Assembly (NCBI RefSeq): GCF_013409255.1
Contig: NZ_JACCAS010000002.1
Span: forward strand, 1,550,001-1,614,000
DNA length: 64,000 bases
Origin: Paraburkholderia bryophila
GTDB lineage: Bacteria > Pseudomonadota > Gammaproteobacteria > Burkholderiales > Burkholderiaceae
Direction: 5' to 3'
The notes below the pieces were generated by a model. It was not told the DNA's origin and ran no database searches. It saw nothing but the letters and a program-made list of their open reading frames with translations. Both the position numbers and the translations under genes were made by a program. Shown here piece by piece: positions 45,090 to 52,998 of the stretch. Numbering within the stretch: position 1 is the first letter of the stretch; every line of letters starts with the position of its first letter.

Positions 45090-45404
45090 TCATTCCACCT
45101 TGATCTGGATTTCTTCGCCGGCGAGTCGGACCGAATACATCTTCAGGTCGCGGCCACCGGGCTCTTTCAGGCATTTGCCGGTCGGAATATGGAACACGGC
45201 TTCGTGCAACGGGCATTCGACGGTGTCGCCGTCGATAAACCCCTGCGTCAGCAACGCGAACGCATGGGGGCAGACGTTTTCCAGCGCGTACAGCGCATCG
45301 CCCACCTTGTAGATGCCGATCTCGGTGCCGTCGAGCTTGAACTCGATCGGCGCGTCATCGGACAGGTCGCCGGCATGGCCGGCGCAGCGCCATTGTTCAG
45401 TCAT
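45090..45404 (-). CDS. Rieske [2Fe-2S] ferredoxin
   Basis: 104 residues, single Rieske domain with C45/H47 (CPHAFALL) and C64/H67 (CPLHEAVF). Carries electrons from the reductase at 33370-34635 to the oxygenase at 43615-44730. First gene of the operon; its ATG lies 24 bp inside of the palindrome at 45428-45447, with a ribosome site AGGAGAAGG. Confidence 0.9.
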   Translation of the reverse strand: MTEQWRCAGHAGDLSDDAPIEFKLDGTEIGIYKVGDALYALENVCPHAFALLTQGFIDGDTVECPLHEAVFHIPTGKCLKEPGGRDLKMYSVRLAGEEIQIKVE

Positions 45405-45427
45405 TTCTCGCCTTCTCCTGAAGCCTT

Positions 45428-45447
45428 ATGTTCCACCTAAGGAACAT
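45428..45447. promoter_or_regulatory. Palindromic operator of the catabolic operon
   Basis: Perfect inverted repeat ATGTTCC-N6-GGAACAT. On the minus strand it lies just downstream of the TATAAT at 45465-45470, at about +11 to +30 of the expected transcript, where a bound repressor would block transcription. The right half, TAGGTGGAACAT, recurs exactly near the porin promoter. IclR proteins bind such short palindromes; two IclR genes are close. Confidence 0.65.
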
Positions 45448-45464
45448 CAGTTCGTGTATGGATA

Positions 45465-45470
45465 ATTATA
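45465..45470 (-). promoter_or_regulatory. -10 element of the catabolic operon promoter
   Basis: Perfect TATAAT read on the minus strand, about 60 bp upstream of the ferredoxin start. At the expected -35 distance (45488-45493) the minus strand reads only T-rich sequence, so the promoter probably needs an activator or is weak. Confidence 0.55.
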
Positions 45471-45670
45471 GGAGTGGCTTCAGCGAGAAAAAATAAAAAT
45501 CTGAACCGCCTGGGGAAAACACCGACTGTGGCTTTCGCAACACAGCATTGCGTGATCTGGCCGAAATCCTCGAATCGCGCGCAGCGCCTTCTAGCGCTTG
45601 GTTGAGACGTTATTGGCAGACAAATCGAAAAGCACCGATGCGGGTTTGTACGGGGTCCGAAAATTTATTT

Positions 45671-45696
45671 TGACCACTTCTAGAGTCACTATACTT
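45671..45696 (+). promoter_or_regulatory. Candidate porin promoter
   Basis: TTGACC (45671-45676) and TATACT (45691-45696) match the -35 and -10 consensus well but are only 14 bp apart, shorter than optimal, so activity may depend on a regulator. The predicted transcript begins near 45703, just before the shared half-site. Confidence 0.42.
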
Positions 45697-45719
45697 TCCA
45701 TAGGCGATACGGACGCCCA

Positions 45720-45732
45720 TAGGTGGAACATA
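45720..45732 (+). promoter_or_regulatory. Operator half-site shared with the catabolic operon
   Basis: TAGGTGGAACAT preceded by A, identical over 12 bases to the operon operator when both are read in the direction of transcription, and at a similar distance (about +17 to +30) from its promoter. The other half of the palindrome is not conserved here. Confidence 0.5.
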
Positions 45733-45844
45733 AAGCGGTGCAGTTTTGGCGCATAAACCCAAAGCTGCAATCAACCCCAAAGCAAGGATCAGGGACGACG
45801 ACATCGGCGCAGGCCAATCCGTCGTGTGATCAGGAGAACCAACT

Positions 45845-46918
45845 GTGAAGCACATCATTGCGGCCGGCTTGACGGCAATCTGCGCAACAACTGGCGCGTG
45901 GGCGCAGAGCAGTGTGACGCTATACGGCAGTCTGGATGCCGGTATCGCGTACATCAGCAATGCGGGCGGTAGTTCGAAGTGGATCGAGGAACAAGGCAAC
46001 ATGCAGCCGGACCGCTGGGGCCTGAAGGGCGTCGAAGATCTGGGCGGCGGGCTGAAGACGGTTTTCCAGTTGGAAAACGGCTTCTATACGAACACGGGCG
46101 CCTTCGCTAAGGCGGGCGTGCTGTTCAATCGGCAGGCGTTCGTGGGTCTAAGCTCGGACAAGATCGGCACAGTGACGCTCGGCCATCAGACGCCGTTCAG
46201 CTTCGACGTGCTGGGTCCGTTGAGCACGGCTTATCTGGCCGCCAGTTGGTACGCGTTCCACCCGGGCAATATCGACGAACTCGCCGATACGGGCGTCGTG
46301 CCGTTCGACAACTCGGTGAAATTCCGTTCGGCGAGTTTCAACGGCTTTTCAGTCGGCGCGATGATGGGTCTCGGCAACACGACCAACTTCTCGACCGGCA
46401 AGACGCTGAGCTTTGCGCTTAGCTACGCGAACGGCCCGTTCAAGGCCGGCGCGACGTATGCGAACGAGCACGACCGCACGCCGTCGATCATCACGACGGG
46501 CATCACCAACTTCCAGGGGGTGGCCGCGGCGACCTACACGGCGGACAAGGTCGAGAACATGGGCGCGGGCGCGTCCTACCAGTTCGGCAAGTTGCTGGTG
46601 CATGGTCTGTACACCCGCGTGAAGCTGGAATACGCCGGTCATTCGAACACGTACCAAAGCTACGATGCGGGCGCGAATTATCAGTTCACACCGTTCAATA
46701 GCATTGCCGGCGGCGCCGCGACCACGACGCTGGCGGGACATCGCTGGACGCAGTTCGAGATCGGCGATATCTACGCGCTGTCAAAGTCGACGCAGTTGTA
46801 CGTGAATGCGCTGTATGAGCGCGCGGGCTCGAATACGGACGCCGCGTTCTTTACCGCGGGTGTGTCGAGCGGCCGGAATCAGACGATTTTCCTGACGGGG
46901 ATTCATCACTCGTTCTGA
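45845..46918 (+). CDS. Gram-negative porin (Burkholderia OmpC-like)
   Basis: 357 residues including a 20-residue signal peptide (HIIAAGLTAICATTGAWA). Mature start QSSVTLYGSLDAGIAYISN, the loop segment RWGLKGVEDLGGGLKTVFQLENGF and terminal FLTGIHHSF with the C-terminal Phe are typical for trimeric outer-membrane porins. GTG start at 45845 is set by a strong AGGAGA eight bases upstream. Divergent from the catabolic operon, so it may admit the operon's substrate. Confidence 0.9.
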   Translation: MKHIIAAGLTAICATTGAWAQSSVTLYGSLDAGIAYISNAGGSSKWIEEQGNMQPDRWGLKGVEDLGGGLKTVFQLENGFYTNTGAFAKAGVLFNRQAFVGLSSDKIGTVTLGHQTPFSFDVLGPLSTAYLAASWYAFHPGNIDELADTGVVPFDNSVKFRSASFNGFSVGAMMGLGNTTNFSTGKTLSFALSYANGPFKAGATYANEHDRTPSIITTGITNFQGVAAATYTADKVENMGAGASYQFGKLLVHGLYTRVKLEYAGHSNTYQSYDAGANYQFTPFNSIAGGAATTTLAGHRWTQFEIGDIYALSKSTQLYVNALYERAGSNTDAAFFTAGVSSGRNQTIFLTGIHHSF

Positions 46919-46940
46919 TGCTGGACGGTAGCAAGAATGA

Positions 46941-46990
46941 AAAAGCGCGCGAGTCGGCTGTGAACACAGCCTGACTCGCGCGCTTTATTT
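46941..46990. terminator. Bidirectional rho-independent terminator
   Basis: Long inverted repeat AAAGCGCGCGAGTC..GGCTGTG / CACAGCC..GACTCGCGCGCTTT with a short loop (one bulge), flanked by A-rich sequence on the left and TATTT on the right. It lies between the convergent porin and IclR genes and would end both. Confidence 0.85.
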
Positions 46991-47004
46991 CGTCAGCGGC
47001 AGAA

Positions 47005-47979
47005 TCAGTTTGCCGCAACCGGCCTGCGACGTGCTTGCGCCGCGGTCGCATCGTCCGCACGCGGACGATAGCTCAGACGTTCGGACAATTCGAGCGCCGC
47101 CTGGCAGACCGCGATGATGAGCGGTTCGCGCTCCTCGGCCTCGCCGATATCCGAACGCGGAATCGTGACGGTCAACGCGGCGGCAATCTTGCCGCTCTGA
47201 TCGCGCACCGGCGCGCTCACCACCGAAATACCCCGCTCGAACGACGCTTCGCTCAACGCATAACCCAGTGCGGCGCTTTCGCGCACCCGACCGTACAGTT
47301 CTTCGACGGTATTCGGCGTGCGTTCGGTGAAGCGTTCGAGTTGCGGCTCGGGGTACAACTGACGCAGTTCCTCGAAACTCAGATCGCCCATCAACACCTG
47401 ACCATGCACGGTCGCATGTGCCGGCAGACGGGTGCCGACATGCACCTTGACGGAGCTGAACATCGGCTCGTGGGTTTGCGCCTTGGCGACGAACACCACG
47501 TCGCGCTGATCGCGAATCAACAGATGCGTACTCAGGCCAGTGGCGTCACGCAGACGTTCGAGAATCGGCGTGCCGACGTCGGTCAGTTCGAGCGAACTCA
47601 GATACTCGAAGCCGAGCCGCAACACGGCGACGCTCAGCCGGAAATAACGATCGCCATTCACGCGTTCGAGAAAACCGAGCGCTTCGAGCGTCTGCAATAA
47701 GCGAAACGTGGTGGTGCGCGGAATGCCGATCCGTTTCGACAATTCGGGCGCGCCGAGCACCGGCTCGCGCGCGCTGAACTCAGCGAGAATCCGCAGGCCG
47801 CGCTCGAGGCCCGGCACGAGATAAGTCGATCCGCCGGAGCTCTCTTCGTCGGTGGAATCGTGGGACTCGGCGCCTTCCATCTGGGCCGGCGACAGTGCAT
47901 CGTCCTGCGAAATCGAGGCCGCCGCGCCACGTGGCTTTGCCTGCTTGCGTCCCACTCCTGTTTGCTCTTCTTTTGCCAT
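47005..47979 (-). CDS. IclR-family transcriptional regulator (paralogue of 40456-41340)
   Basis: 324 residues. HTH LVPGLERGLRILAEFSAREPVLGAPELSKRIGIPRTTTFRLLQTLEALGFLE and IclR effector domain are almost the same as in the operon-internal IclR; the N-terminal ~45 residues (Ser/Asp/Gln-rich) and C-terminal tail differ. The two genes flank the operon regulatory region with the porin between them, so this one is a second candidate for the shared operator. Start at ATG 47979 with a weak ribosome site. Confidence 0.87.
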   Translation of the reverse strand: MAKEEQTGVGRKQAKPRGAAASISQDDALSPAQMEGAESHDSTDEESSGGSTYLVPGLERGLRILAEFSAREPVLGAPELSKRIGIPRTTTFRLLQTLEALGFLERVNGDRYFRLSVAVLRLGFEYLSSLELTDVGTPILERLRDATGLSTHLLIRDQRDVVFVAKAQTHEPMFSSVKVHVGTRLPAHATVHGQVLMGDLSFEELRQLYPEPQLERFTERTPNTVEELYGRVRESAALGYALSEASFERGISVVSAPVRDQSGKIAAALTVTIPRSDIGEAEEREPLIIAVCQAALELSERLSYRPRADDATAAQARRRPVAAN

Positions 47980-48155
47980 CTTGGCTGCCGTTTCTGCGGT
48001 TCATCGTAGTCAGATCAACATCATAGCGCGAAGCACCCGGCGGTCATTTATCGGCGCCGCACCCCATTCGCGCGGTGCTATCCTTTGATGCGGTCCACTG
48101 CGCGCCGCCTCACCGCCGCGCTTTCGCTCCGCTCAAGCGTCCGGAGGCCACGCTC

Positions 48156-48443
48156 ATGTCCGATTCCATCCAGATTCAGGTTGCCGACTCGCATCTTTAT
48201 CCGGGCTGCGCGGTACGCATTCCGCATTTGCCCGAGTCGGCCCGCGAGGCGGCCGCCATCGTCGAATTCGCGGATGGTTCGGGCGCAAACGCGACCTGTC
48301 ACCGCCGCGCGCTCGACGAACTCGAATTGGCCGTGGACCGCTATGCGACACAAAAGCGTCACCCTGTTGATAGTCGGCAATGGCTGCTGCTCGCCGTCGA
48401 TGCAACGCACAGCAGTTGGCGCGTCAAGCGCCGATTGCCTTAG
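48156..48443 (+). CDS. Hypothetical protein
   Basis: 95 residues, mixed alpha/beta, no signal or membrane segment, family not recognised. Start at ATG 48156, seven to eight bases after a clear GGAGG, rather than the in-frame upstream ATG at 48075. Contains VADSHLYPGCAVRIPHLPESAREAAAIVEFADGSG and WLLLAVDATHSSWRVKRRLP, suggesting a small beta-rich domain. Precedes the acid phosphatase by about 100 bp. Confidence 0.6.
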   Translation: MSDSIQIQVADSHLYPGCAVRIPHLPESAREAAAIVEFADGSGANATCHRRALDELELAVDRYATQKRHPVDSRQWLLLAVDATHSSWRVKRRLP

Positions 48444-48545
48444 GCCGCGTCTTGCGGCTCGCCCGGATCTGCCACCGTTGGCGCACGCGCACGTTCTCAC
48501 CGTGCGCCGCGCCAGCGCCCGTCACGCCCACTTTGGAAACGACCG

Positions 48546-50249
48546 ATGACCGACCACGACTCCACCCTGCCGCCCAACGCCAACAACGCTGATCACACCG
48601 ACAACGCCCCCGACGATCCCGAACGCCGCCGCGTTCTCACCGGGCTCGCGGCGGTCGGCCTCGGCATCGCGCTGGCGGGCTGCAAGACTGAGCAAAGCCT
48701 GTCGAGCGACGGCGCACCGCGCAGCGCCGCCGACTTGCGCCTCGACGCCGCGCTGCACGATCAGGTCAAGCACATCGTGGTGATCTATGCGGAAAACCGC
48801 AGCTTCGCGAATCTGTACGGCAACTTCCCCGGCGTGCAGCATCCGCTCGACGCCGTCAGCGCCGAGCGCTATCTGCAATTCGACCGCGACGGCAAAACGC
48901 CGCTGCCGCGTTTGCCGGCCATCTGGGGCGGCCTCGTGCCGCAAGCGCAGGAAGTGGATGGCAAGCGTTACATGATCGCGCAGAAGGACCTCGGCAATCT
49001 GCGCAACCAGCCTTTCCATATCACCGATGCGCAAGGCGCGCCGCTGCCCAACGGCGTGATCACACGCGACCTGGTGCACCGTTTCTATCAGAACCAGATG
49101 CAGATCAACGCCGGCCGCAACAATCAGTTTGCCGCGTGGGGCGATTCCGGCGGCCTCGTGATGGGGCACTACCGCAATTCCGCCGACACGCTGCGTCTAT
49201 GGAATCTGGCGCAGCAATACACGCTGTGCGACAACTTCTTCATGGCGGCTTTCGGCGGTTCGTGGATGAACCACATCTTTCTGATTTCGGCGCAGCCGCC
49301 GTTCTATCCGGACATTCACAATAGTCCGGCGAAAAAACTGGCTTCGGTGGTGGAAGGCGACGATCCGACCGGCACGCGGCTGAAGCTCGCGGCAGACTCG
49401 CCCGCGTCCGCGCTCGACGGTCCGCCGAAATTCGTCAACGACGGCGCGTTCACCGCCGACGGCTACGCCGTCAACACGATGGCGCCGCCGTATCAGCCAA
49501 GCAATGTGCGTCCGGCCGAAGGCGGCAATCCCGCGTTCGCGGATCTGTCGAATCCGCGTGTGCTGCCGCCACAGAACTACGCGACGATCGGCGACCGGCT
49601 GACGGACAAAGGGGTCGACTGGGCGTGGTACAGCGGCGCGTGGCAATACGCGCTGGACCACCAGGATACGGGCGCGGTGCCTGACTTCCAGTATCACCAT
49701 CAGCCGTTCAACTACTTCGCCAATTACGCGCCGGGCACGGCCGCGCGCAGCCAACATCTGCGCGATGCCGGACTCGGCAACGACGCCACGAGCAATCGTC
49801 TGATCGCGGATATCGACGCGGGCCGTTTGCCCACGGTCGCGTTCTACAAGCCGCAAGGCGATCTGAACATGCACGCGGGTTACGCGGACGTCGAATCGGG
49901 CGACCGCCACATCGCAGCGGTGATCGACCACCTCCAGCGCGGGCCGCAGTGGGCGAATACGGTCGTGATCGTCACCGTCGATGAAAACGGCGGCTGGTGG
50001 GATCCGGTGTCGCCGCCGAAGGGCGATCGCTGGGGTCCGGGCTCGCGCATTCCGGCGCTGGTGGTGTCGCCGCTCGCGAAGAAGGGCTACGTCGATCACA
50101 CGGTGTACGACACCAATTCGATTCTTCGGCTGATCACGCGCGTGCATGGGCTGGCGCCGCTGGACGGCGTAGTGGCGCGCGACCGCGCGTTCGCGAGTAA
50201 TGGGCTCGCGCCACTGGGGGATTTGACGGGGACGTTGGATCTGGCTTGA
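48546..50249 (+). CDS. Acid phosphatase/phosphoesterase, AcpA-like lipoprotein
   Basis: 567 residues. Twin-arginine type signal (ERRRVLTGLAAVGLGIALAGC) ending in lipobox LAGC (Cys46), so probably a Tat-exported lipoprotein. The phosphoesterase domain has VKHIVVIYAENRSFANLYGNFPG (metal site and nucleophile region), FFMAAFGGSWMNHIFL, NMHAGYADVESGD, VTVDENGGWWDPVSPPKG and DTNSILRLITRVHG, the pattern of the AcpA/phospholipase C superfamily, like the enzyme at the left edge of the window. Liberates phosphate from extracellular esters. Confidence 0.88.
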   Translation: MTDHDSTLPPNANNADHTDNAPDDPERRRVLTGLAAVGLGIALAGCKTEQSLSSDGAPRSAADLRLDAALHDQVKHIVVIYAENRSFANLYGNFPGVQHPLDAVSAERYLQFDRDGKTPLPRLPAIWGGLVPQAQEVDGKRYMIAQKDLGNLRNQPFHITDAQGAPLPNGVITRDLVHRFYQNQMQINAGRNNQFAAWGDSGGLVMGHYRNSADTLRLWNLAQQYTLCDNFFMAAFGGSWMNHIFLISAQPPFYPDIHNSPAKKLASVVEGDDPTGTRLKLAADSPASALDGPPKFVNDGAFTADGYAVNTMAPPYQPSNVRPAEGGNPAFADLSNPRVLPPQNYATIGDRLTDKGVDWAWYSGAWQYALDHQDTGAVPDFQYHHQPFNYFANYAPGTAARSQHLRDAGLGNDATSNRLIADIDAGRLPTVAFYKPQGDLNMHAGYADVESGDRHIAAVIDHLQRGPQWANTVVIVTVDENGGWWDPVSPPKGDRWGPGSRIPALVVSPLAKKGYVDHTVYDTNSILRLITRVHGLAPLDGVVARDRAFASNGLAPLGDLTGTLDLA

Positions 50250-50328
50250 GCGAAGGGGCGACGCAAGTTTTTGGTTTTTTCGCGCGCGGTGCGTTACGTG
50301 CGCTGCGCGTGAACCGTGCGCTGCGCTC

Positions 50329-50365
50329 GCGGCTAAGTGCCGCTGCTGGCGCTGCGCTTAGCCGC
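50329..50365. terminator. Hairpin between convergent genes
   Basis: Arms GCGGCTAAG and CTTAGCCGC, extendable by a few pairs, in a Ser/Arg-free GC-rich stretch between the phosphatase gene and the convergent DUF4410 gene. Short T-run TTTA follows on the plus strand. Confidence 0.5.
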
Positions 50366-50379
50366 TTTACGTCGTCTTA

Positions 50380-51051
50380 CTACGCCGCGCCATGCAGTTT
50401 GGCGATCACCGCGTCCGAGATCTCCTGAGCGGTTTTCTCGATCGTCTTTTTCTCGTCGCCTCTAGACATCACGAACTTCGCGGCGATCACGTAAGGATTC
50501 AGCTTGATGACCGCGCCTGGCTTGTTCTTGCTGTCGGCCTCTTCGACAGCCTGGTACAGCGGCGGCAGATCGGCCGCCCCCAGGCTATCGCACGACACCG
50601 CCACCTGAATATTGTTCTGGCCGGCGCCGAAGCCGACCATCGCACGGCGCAGACGATTGCCGTCGTCGACATTCAGAAACACGCCGCGCACTTGCCAGCC
50701 CGCTGGTGGCAGCGGTTGTCCGGGTGCGCTGCGGCGCGCATCCACACCGCCCTTTTTCAAATCGTCGGTCAGCGCGTCTGCCATTTCGTCGACGATGTGT
50801 TTCGCGTGGTCCTGCGGATTTTTATCCTGCCCCAATGGACCCGGCCCGCTCGGCAGCAAACCGCGCAGACGACGCACGCGCTGCCCTGGGCCGCTGTCCG
50901 GCGTCACGTTCGCGACGTCGAGGTCGAAGTCGGCCACATAGACAATCGGCGCCGGTGCGGCGAACGGCGCGTTGTCCGCCGCGACGCAAGACATCGCTGC
51001 CGCAGTCAGGCATCCCATCACCACCGTGTACCGCAGCAATCGATGCAGCAT
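50380..51051 (-). CDS. DUF4410 periplasmic protein
   Basis: 223 residues with a signal peptide (VVMGCLTAAAMSCVA, cut about residue 25). The family pattern is seen in IVYVADFDLDVANV, GWQVRGVFLNVDDGNRLRRAMVGFGAGQNNIQVAVSCD and the following beta strands. Function unknown; relatives are envelope proteins. Convergent with the acid phosphatase. Confidence 0.78.
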   Translation of the reverse strand: MLHRLLRYTVVMGCLTAAAMSCVAADNAPFAAPAPIVYVADFDLDVANVTPDSGPGQRVRRLRGLLPSGPGPLGQDKNPQDHAKHIVDEMADALTDDLKKGGVDARRSAPGQPLPPAGWQVRGVFLNVDDGNRLRRAMVGFGAGQNNIQVAVSCDSLGAADLPPLYQAVEEADSKNKPGAVIKLNPYVIAAKFVMSRGDEKKTIEKTAQEISDAVIAKLHGAA

Positions 51052-51211
51052 GGCGCGCCTCCGCGGACGTCATCACGACGCGGCTATCGTACCGCCGCGT
51101 GCGTGGTGCGTTCGTTTTTTTCGTGTCGGAACCTGATACTTCTAGACTTGAATAACGCACGTCGCCGCCTAGACTGGTATAGCTAAACTTCGCAATCTGT
51201 ACGGAACTGCC

Positions 51212-51571
51212 ATGCGCCTAACCATTCTCATCAACGGTTCGGATCCCACCGTCAGCCACGACTACGCCGTTCTATGGCTCGACACCGAAGAACATCGGTG
51301 GTCGAGAGAGGCGCATCAAGGGATCGATCTTCCGCCTTGGGGCGAGTTGCACGACGAGGACGGCGTGACGACCCTCTGTGCGCCCAGCACGGATGCGCCG
51401 CTGTGCACGTTGCGCGGCTTGCATGTCGATCGCAAGCAGCGCGTGAGCGCGGCGCAAGGGTCCGCCGCGTGGACCGCGCTGCCGACGCGCGCGCCGACAA
51501 GCGGATTCTGGCGGCTGCAGGCGGTGGATCGTCAGACGGTCCATGCTGAGAACAGCGTGTTCGGTAATTGA
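51212..51571 (+). CDS. Hypothetical protein
   Basis: 119 residues without signal or membrane helix, moderately acidic, Trp-rich (VLWLDTEEHRWSREAHQGIDLPPWGELHDEDG). Family not recognised. Codon use is like the neighbours. It stands alone; a hairpin with U-tract lies ~185 bp downstream. Confidence 0.55.
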   Translation: MRLTILINGSDPTVSHDYAVLWLDTEEHRWSREAHQGIDLPPWGELHDEDGVTTLCAPSTDAPLCTLRGLHVDRKQRVSAAQGSAAWTALPTRAPTSGFWRLQAVDRQTVHAENSVFGN

Positions 51572-51689
51572 GTTCTGGCGCTTTCTTTCTGTCGGTCGGA
51601 ATGGCTTTGTGCCGGTGTGAGTGCGGGTTTTCTGGCGAGAAATTCGCACGTGCGTTCGCGTCTTCGCTGGCTGAACTTCTCTCGTTGAA

Positions 51690-51785
51690 TTTCGCCGTTT
51701 ACGCCTTTAAGCCCATCTTAAGTTTCCATCCGTAGAGTTGGAACTCCACGCATTAGGGTCGCTGCAAAGCGGCCCGTTTTTTTTG
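51690..51785 (+). ncRNA. Candidate small RNA
   Basis: Two successive stem-loops, CGTAGAGTTGGAACTCCACG (51731-51750, one mismatch) and GGGTCGCTGCAAAGCGGCCC (51756-51775), followed by a G and eight Ts, the outline of a Hfq-type small RNA. It is 120-200 bp from any upstream gene. The 5' end is a guess; no strong promoter is visible, so it may be only a terminator of the 51212-51571 transcript. Confidence 0.35.
51756..51784 (+). terminator. Rho-independent terminator
   Basis: Stem GGGTCGCT/AGCGGCCC with one G-T pair, GCAA tetraloop, then T8. Ends the plus-strand transcript arriving from 51571 or from a small RNA gene. Confidence 0.8.
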
Positions 51786-51788
51786 GTG

Positions 51789-51810
51789 CGACGTGATTGC
51801 GATCACGTCG
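51789..51810. promoter_or_regulatory. CRP/FNR-like palindrome upstream of the nuclease gene
   Basis: Perfect palindrome CGACGTGA-N6-TCACGTCG. The core GTGA-N6-TCAC is the CRP/FNR-family recognition pattern. It lies ~150 bp upstream of the nuclease start. A Crp/Fnr regulator is encoded at 57820-58539. Confidence 0.5.
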
Positions 51811-51955
51811 CGGACTTCACGCCTGTGCCTCTTCTCTAACGCTACGTACGGAATACCACTCCGCTTTCTTCTTCCGGTTTTTCGCAGTATTTGGCATCGC
51901 TCGAACCGCACTGGCGACGCTATACTTGCGCCCCCATCCCTCGACCGACCGACAC

Positions 51956-52705
51956 ATGAAGAAGTGGTTTGCCTGTCTGTTATTCGCTGTTGCCGCACAC
52001 GCGAGCGCAGCGCCCTCCTGCACCGAGTTCACTCCAAACGCGCAATGGCCGGTTCTGACCAATCAGAAGATGGCGCCGAAAACGCGCATGCTTTGCTATA
52101 GCGATTTTGCAGTGCTGCATTCCGGTCTCACGCACGGTCCGTTGTGGTCCGCCGAGCATCTGACGCGCGACCATATCGAAGCGGCCAAAGACATGGTGCG
52201 CACCAACAAGTTCTTCGAAGACGCGCGCTTGCCGGACGGCGAAGGCGCGACGCTCGCGGACTATAAGCGCAGCGGTTTCGATCGCGGTCATATGAGTCCG
52301 GCGGGTAATCGCTGGAATCAGGAGGCGATGGCGCAGTCGTTCTCGCTGGCCAACGTCGTGCCGCAGGATCGCGAGAACAATCAGCGGCTGTGGGCGCGTA
52401 TCGAAACCTCCGTGCGCAAGATCGCGATGTCGTACGGCGATACGTATGTGGTCACGGGTCCGCTCTTCAACGGTCAGCAGTTGCAGACCATCGGACCGAC
52501 GCGCGTGTTCGTGCCGACGCAGTTGTTCAAGGTCGTCTACGTGCCGTCGCGCAAACTGGCCTTCGCGGTGATGGTGGACAATGTGTCGACCAACCGTTAC
52601 GACATCAAGACGATTCACGAACTCGAAGCCGCGTCGGGCATCCGTTTTCCGGGCATTCCGGAGAACCTCAAAGATCAGCGACCGGGAGGACTAAAAGGTG
52701 TTTAA
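51956..52705 (+). CDS. Secreted DNA/RNA non-specific endonuclease (NUC1 family)
   Basis: 249 residues. Signal peptide MKKWFACLLFAVAAHASA, then a beta-beta-alpha-metal nuclease fold with the active-site motif DRGHMSPAGNR (catalytic His), and the metal-binding N in VVPQDRENNQRLW. Serratia-nuclease-like, acting in periplasm or medium. Start at ATG 51956, where the signal begins, rather than the open frame from 51797. The next gene overlaps it by eight bases. Confidence 0.9.
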   Translation: MKKWFACLLFAVAAHASAAPSCTEFTPNAQWPVLTNQKMAPKTRMLCYSDFAVLHSGLTHGPLWSAEHLTRDHIEAAKDMVRTNKFFEDARLPDGEGATLADYKRSGFDRGHMSPAGNRWNQEAMAQSFSLANVVPQDRENNQRLWARIETSVRKIAMSYGDTYVVTGPLFNGQQLQTIGPTRVFVPTQLFKVVYVPSRKLAFAVMVDNVSTNRYDIKTIHELEAASGIRFPGIPENLKDQRPGGLKGV

Positions 52706-52958
52706 ACCCTATTCGAACGACGACGACGTGCTCAACATTCAGGGCGACGCGTTCACGGTGAGCAACGGTACGACGCGCGTCGTGCTGAACGGCACGCTGG
52801 AATTGCCGCAAGATCAGGCCGGACTGAAAGCGGCACTTGCGCTTAAGGAAGCGGTGGATGCCGTCGTCGCCGCGTTGCAGGCGCAAGCGAATCTGCCCGC
52901 GAAGGTGAAAGACGAACCGGATGTGAAACCGGGTGTGGTGCGGAATCCGTTTCAGTGA
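52698..52958 (+). CDS. Hypothetical protein coupled to the nuclease
   Basis: 86 residues: a beta-rich first half (VLNIQGDAFTVSNGTTRVVLNGTLELP) and a helical Ala-rich second half (LKAALALKEAVDAVVAALQAQA). GTG start at 52698, eight bases after GGGAGGA, overlapping the nuclease stop by eight bases. No signal peptide, so it stays in the cytoplasm and could be a nuclease inhibitor protecting the cell before secretion; this is only suggested by the arrangement. Confidence 0.65.
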   Translation: MFKPYSNDDDVLNIQGDAFTVSNGTTRVVLNGTLELPQDQAGLKAALALKEAVDAVVAALQAQANLPAKVKDEPDVKPGVVRNPFQ

Positions 52959-52998
52959 CGTCGCACAAACTGGCATGCGCGGCCTGATTGCCAGGCCA

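Larger units (their letters stand above)
45405..45844. other. Divergent regulatory region between catabolic operon and porin gene
   Basis: 440 bp without a gene. Near the left end are the operon -10 and palindrome. Near the right end is a porin promoter with a matching half-site. The middle (about 45480-45510 and 45650-45700) is AT-rich. Short frames across it look non-coding. Confidence 0.7.
51572..51955. other. Intergenic region with terminator, possible small RNA and CRP-like palindrome
   Basis: About 385 bp. It holds two hairpins (51731-51750 and 51756-51784), a T8 run, and the 22-bp palindrome at 51789-51810. No protein-like frame with a ribosome site; the frame open from 51797 into the nuclease gene is an upstream extension. 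Confidence 0.6.

Noticed and set aside
45405..45844. Possible small protein gene in the regulatory gap
   Set aside because: Frames here lack ribosome sites and cross promoter elements.
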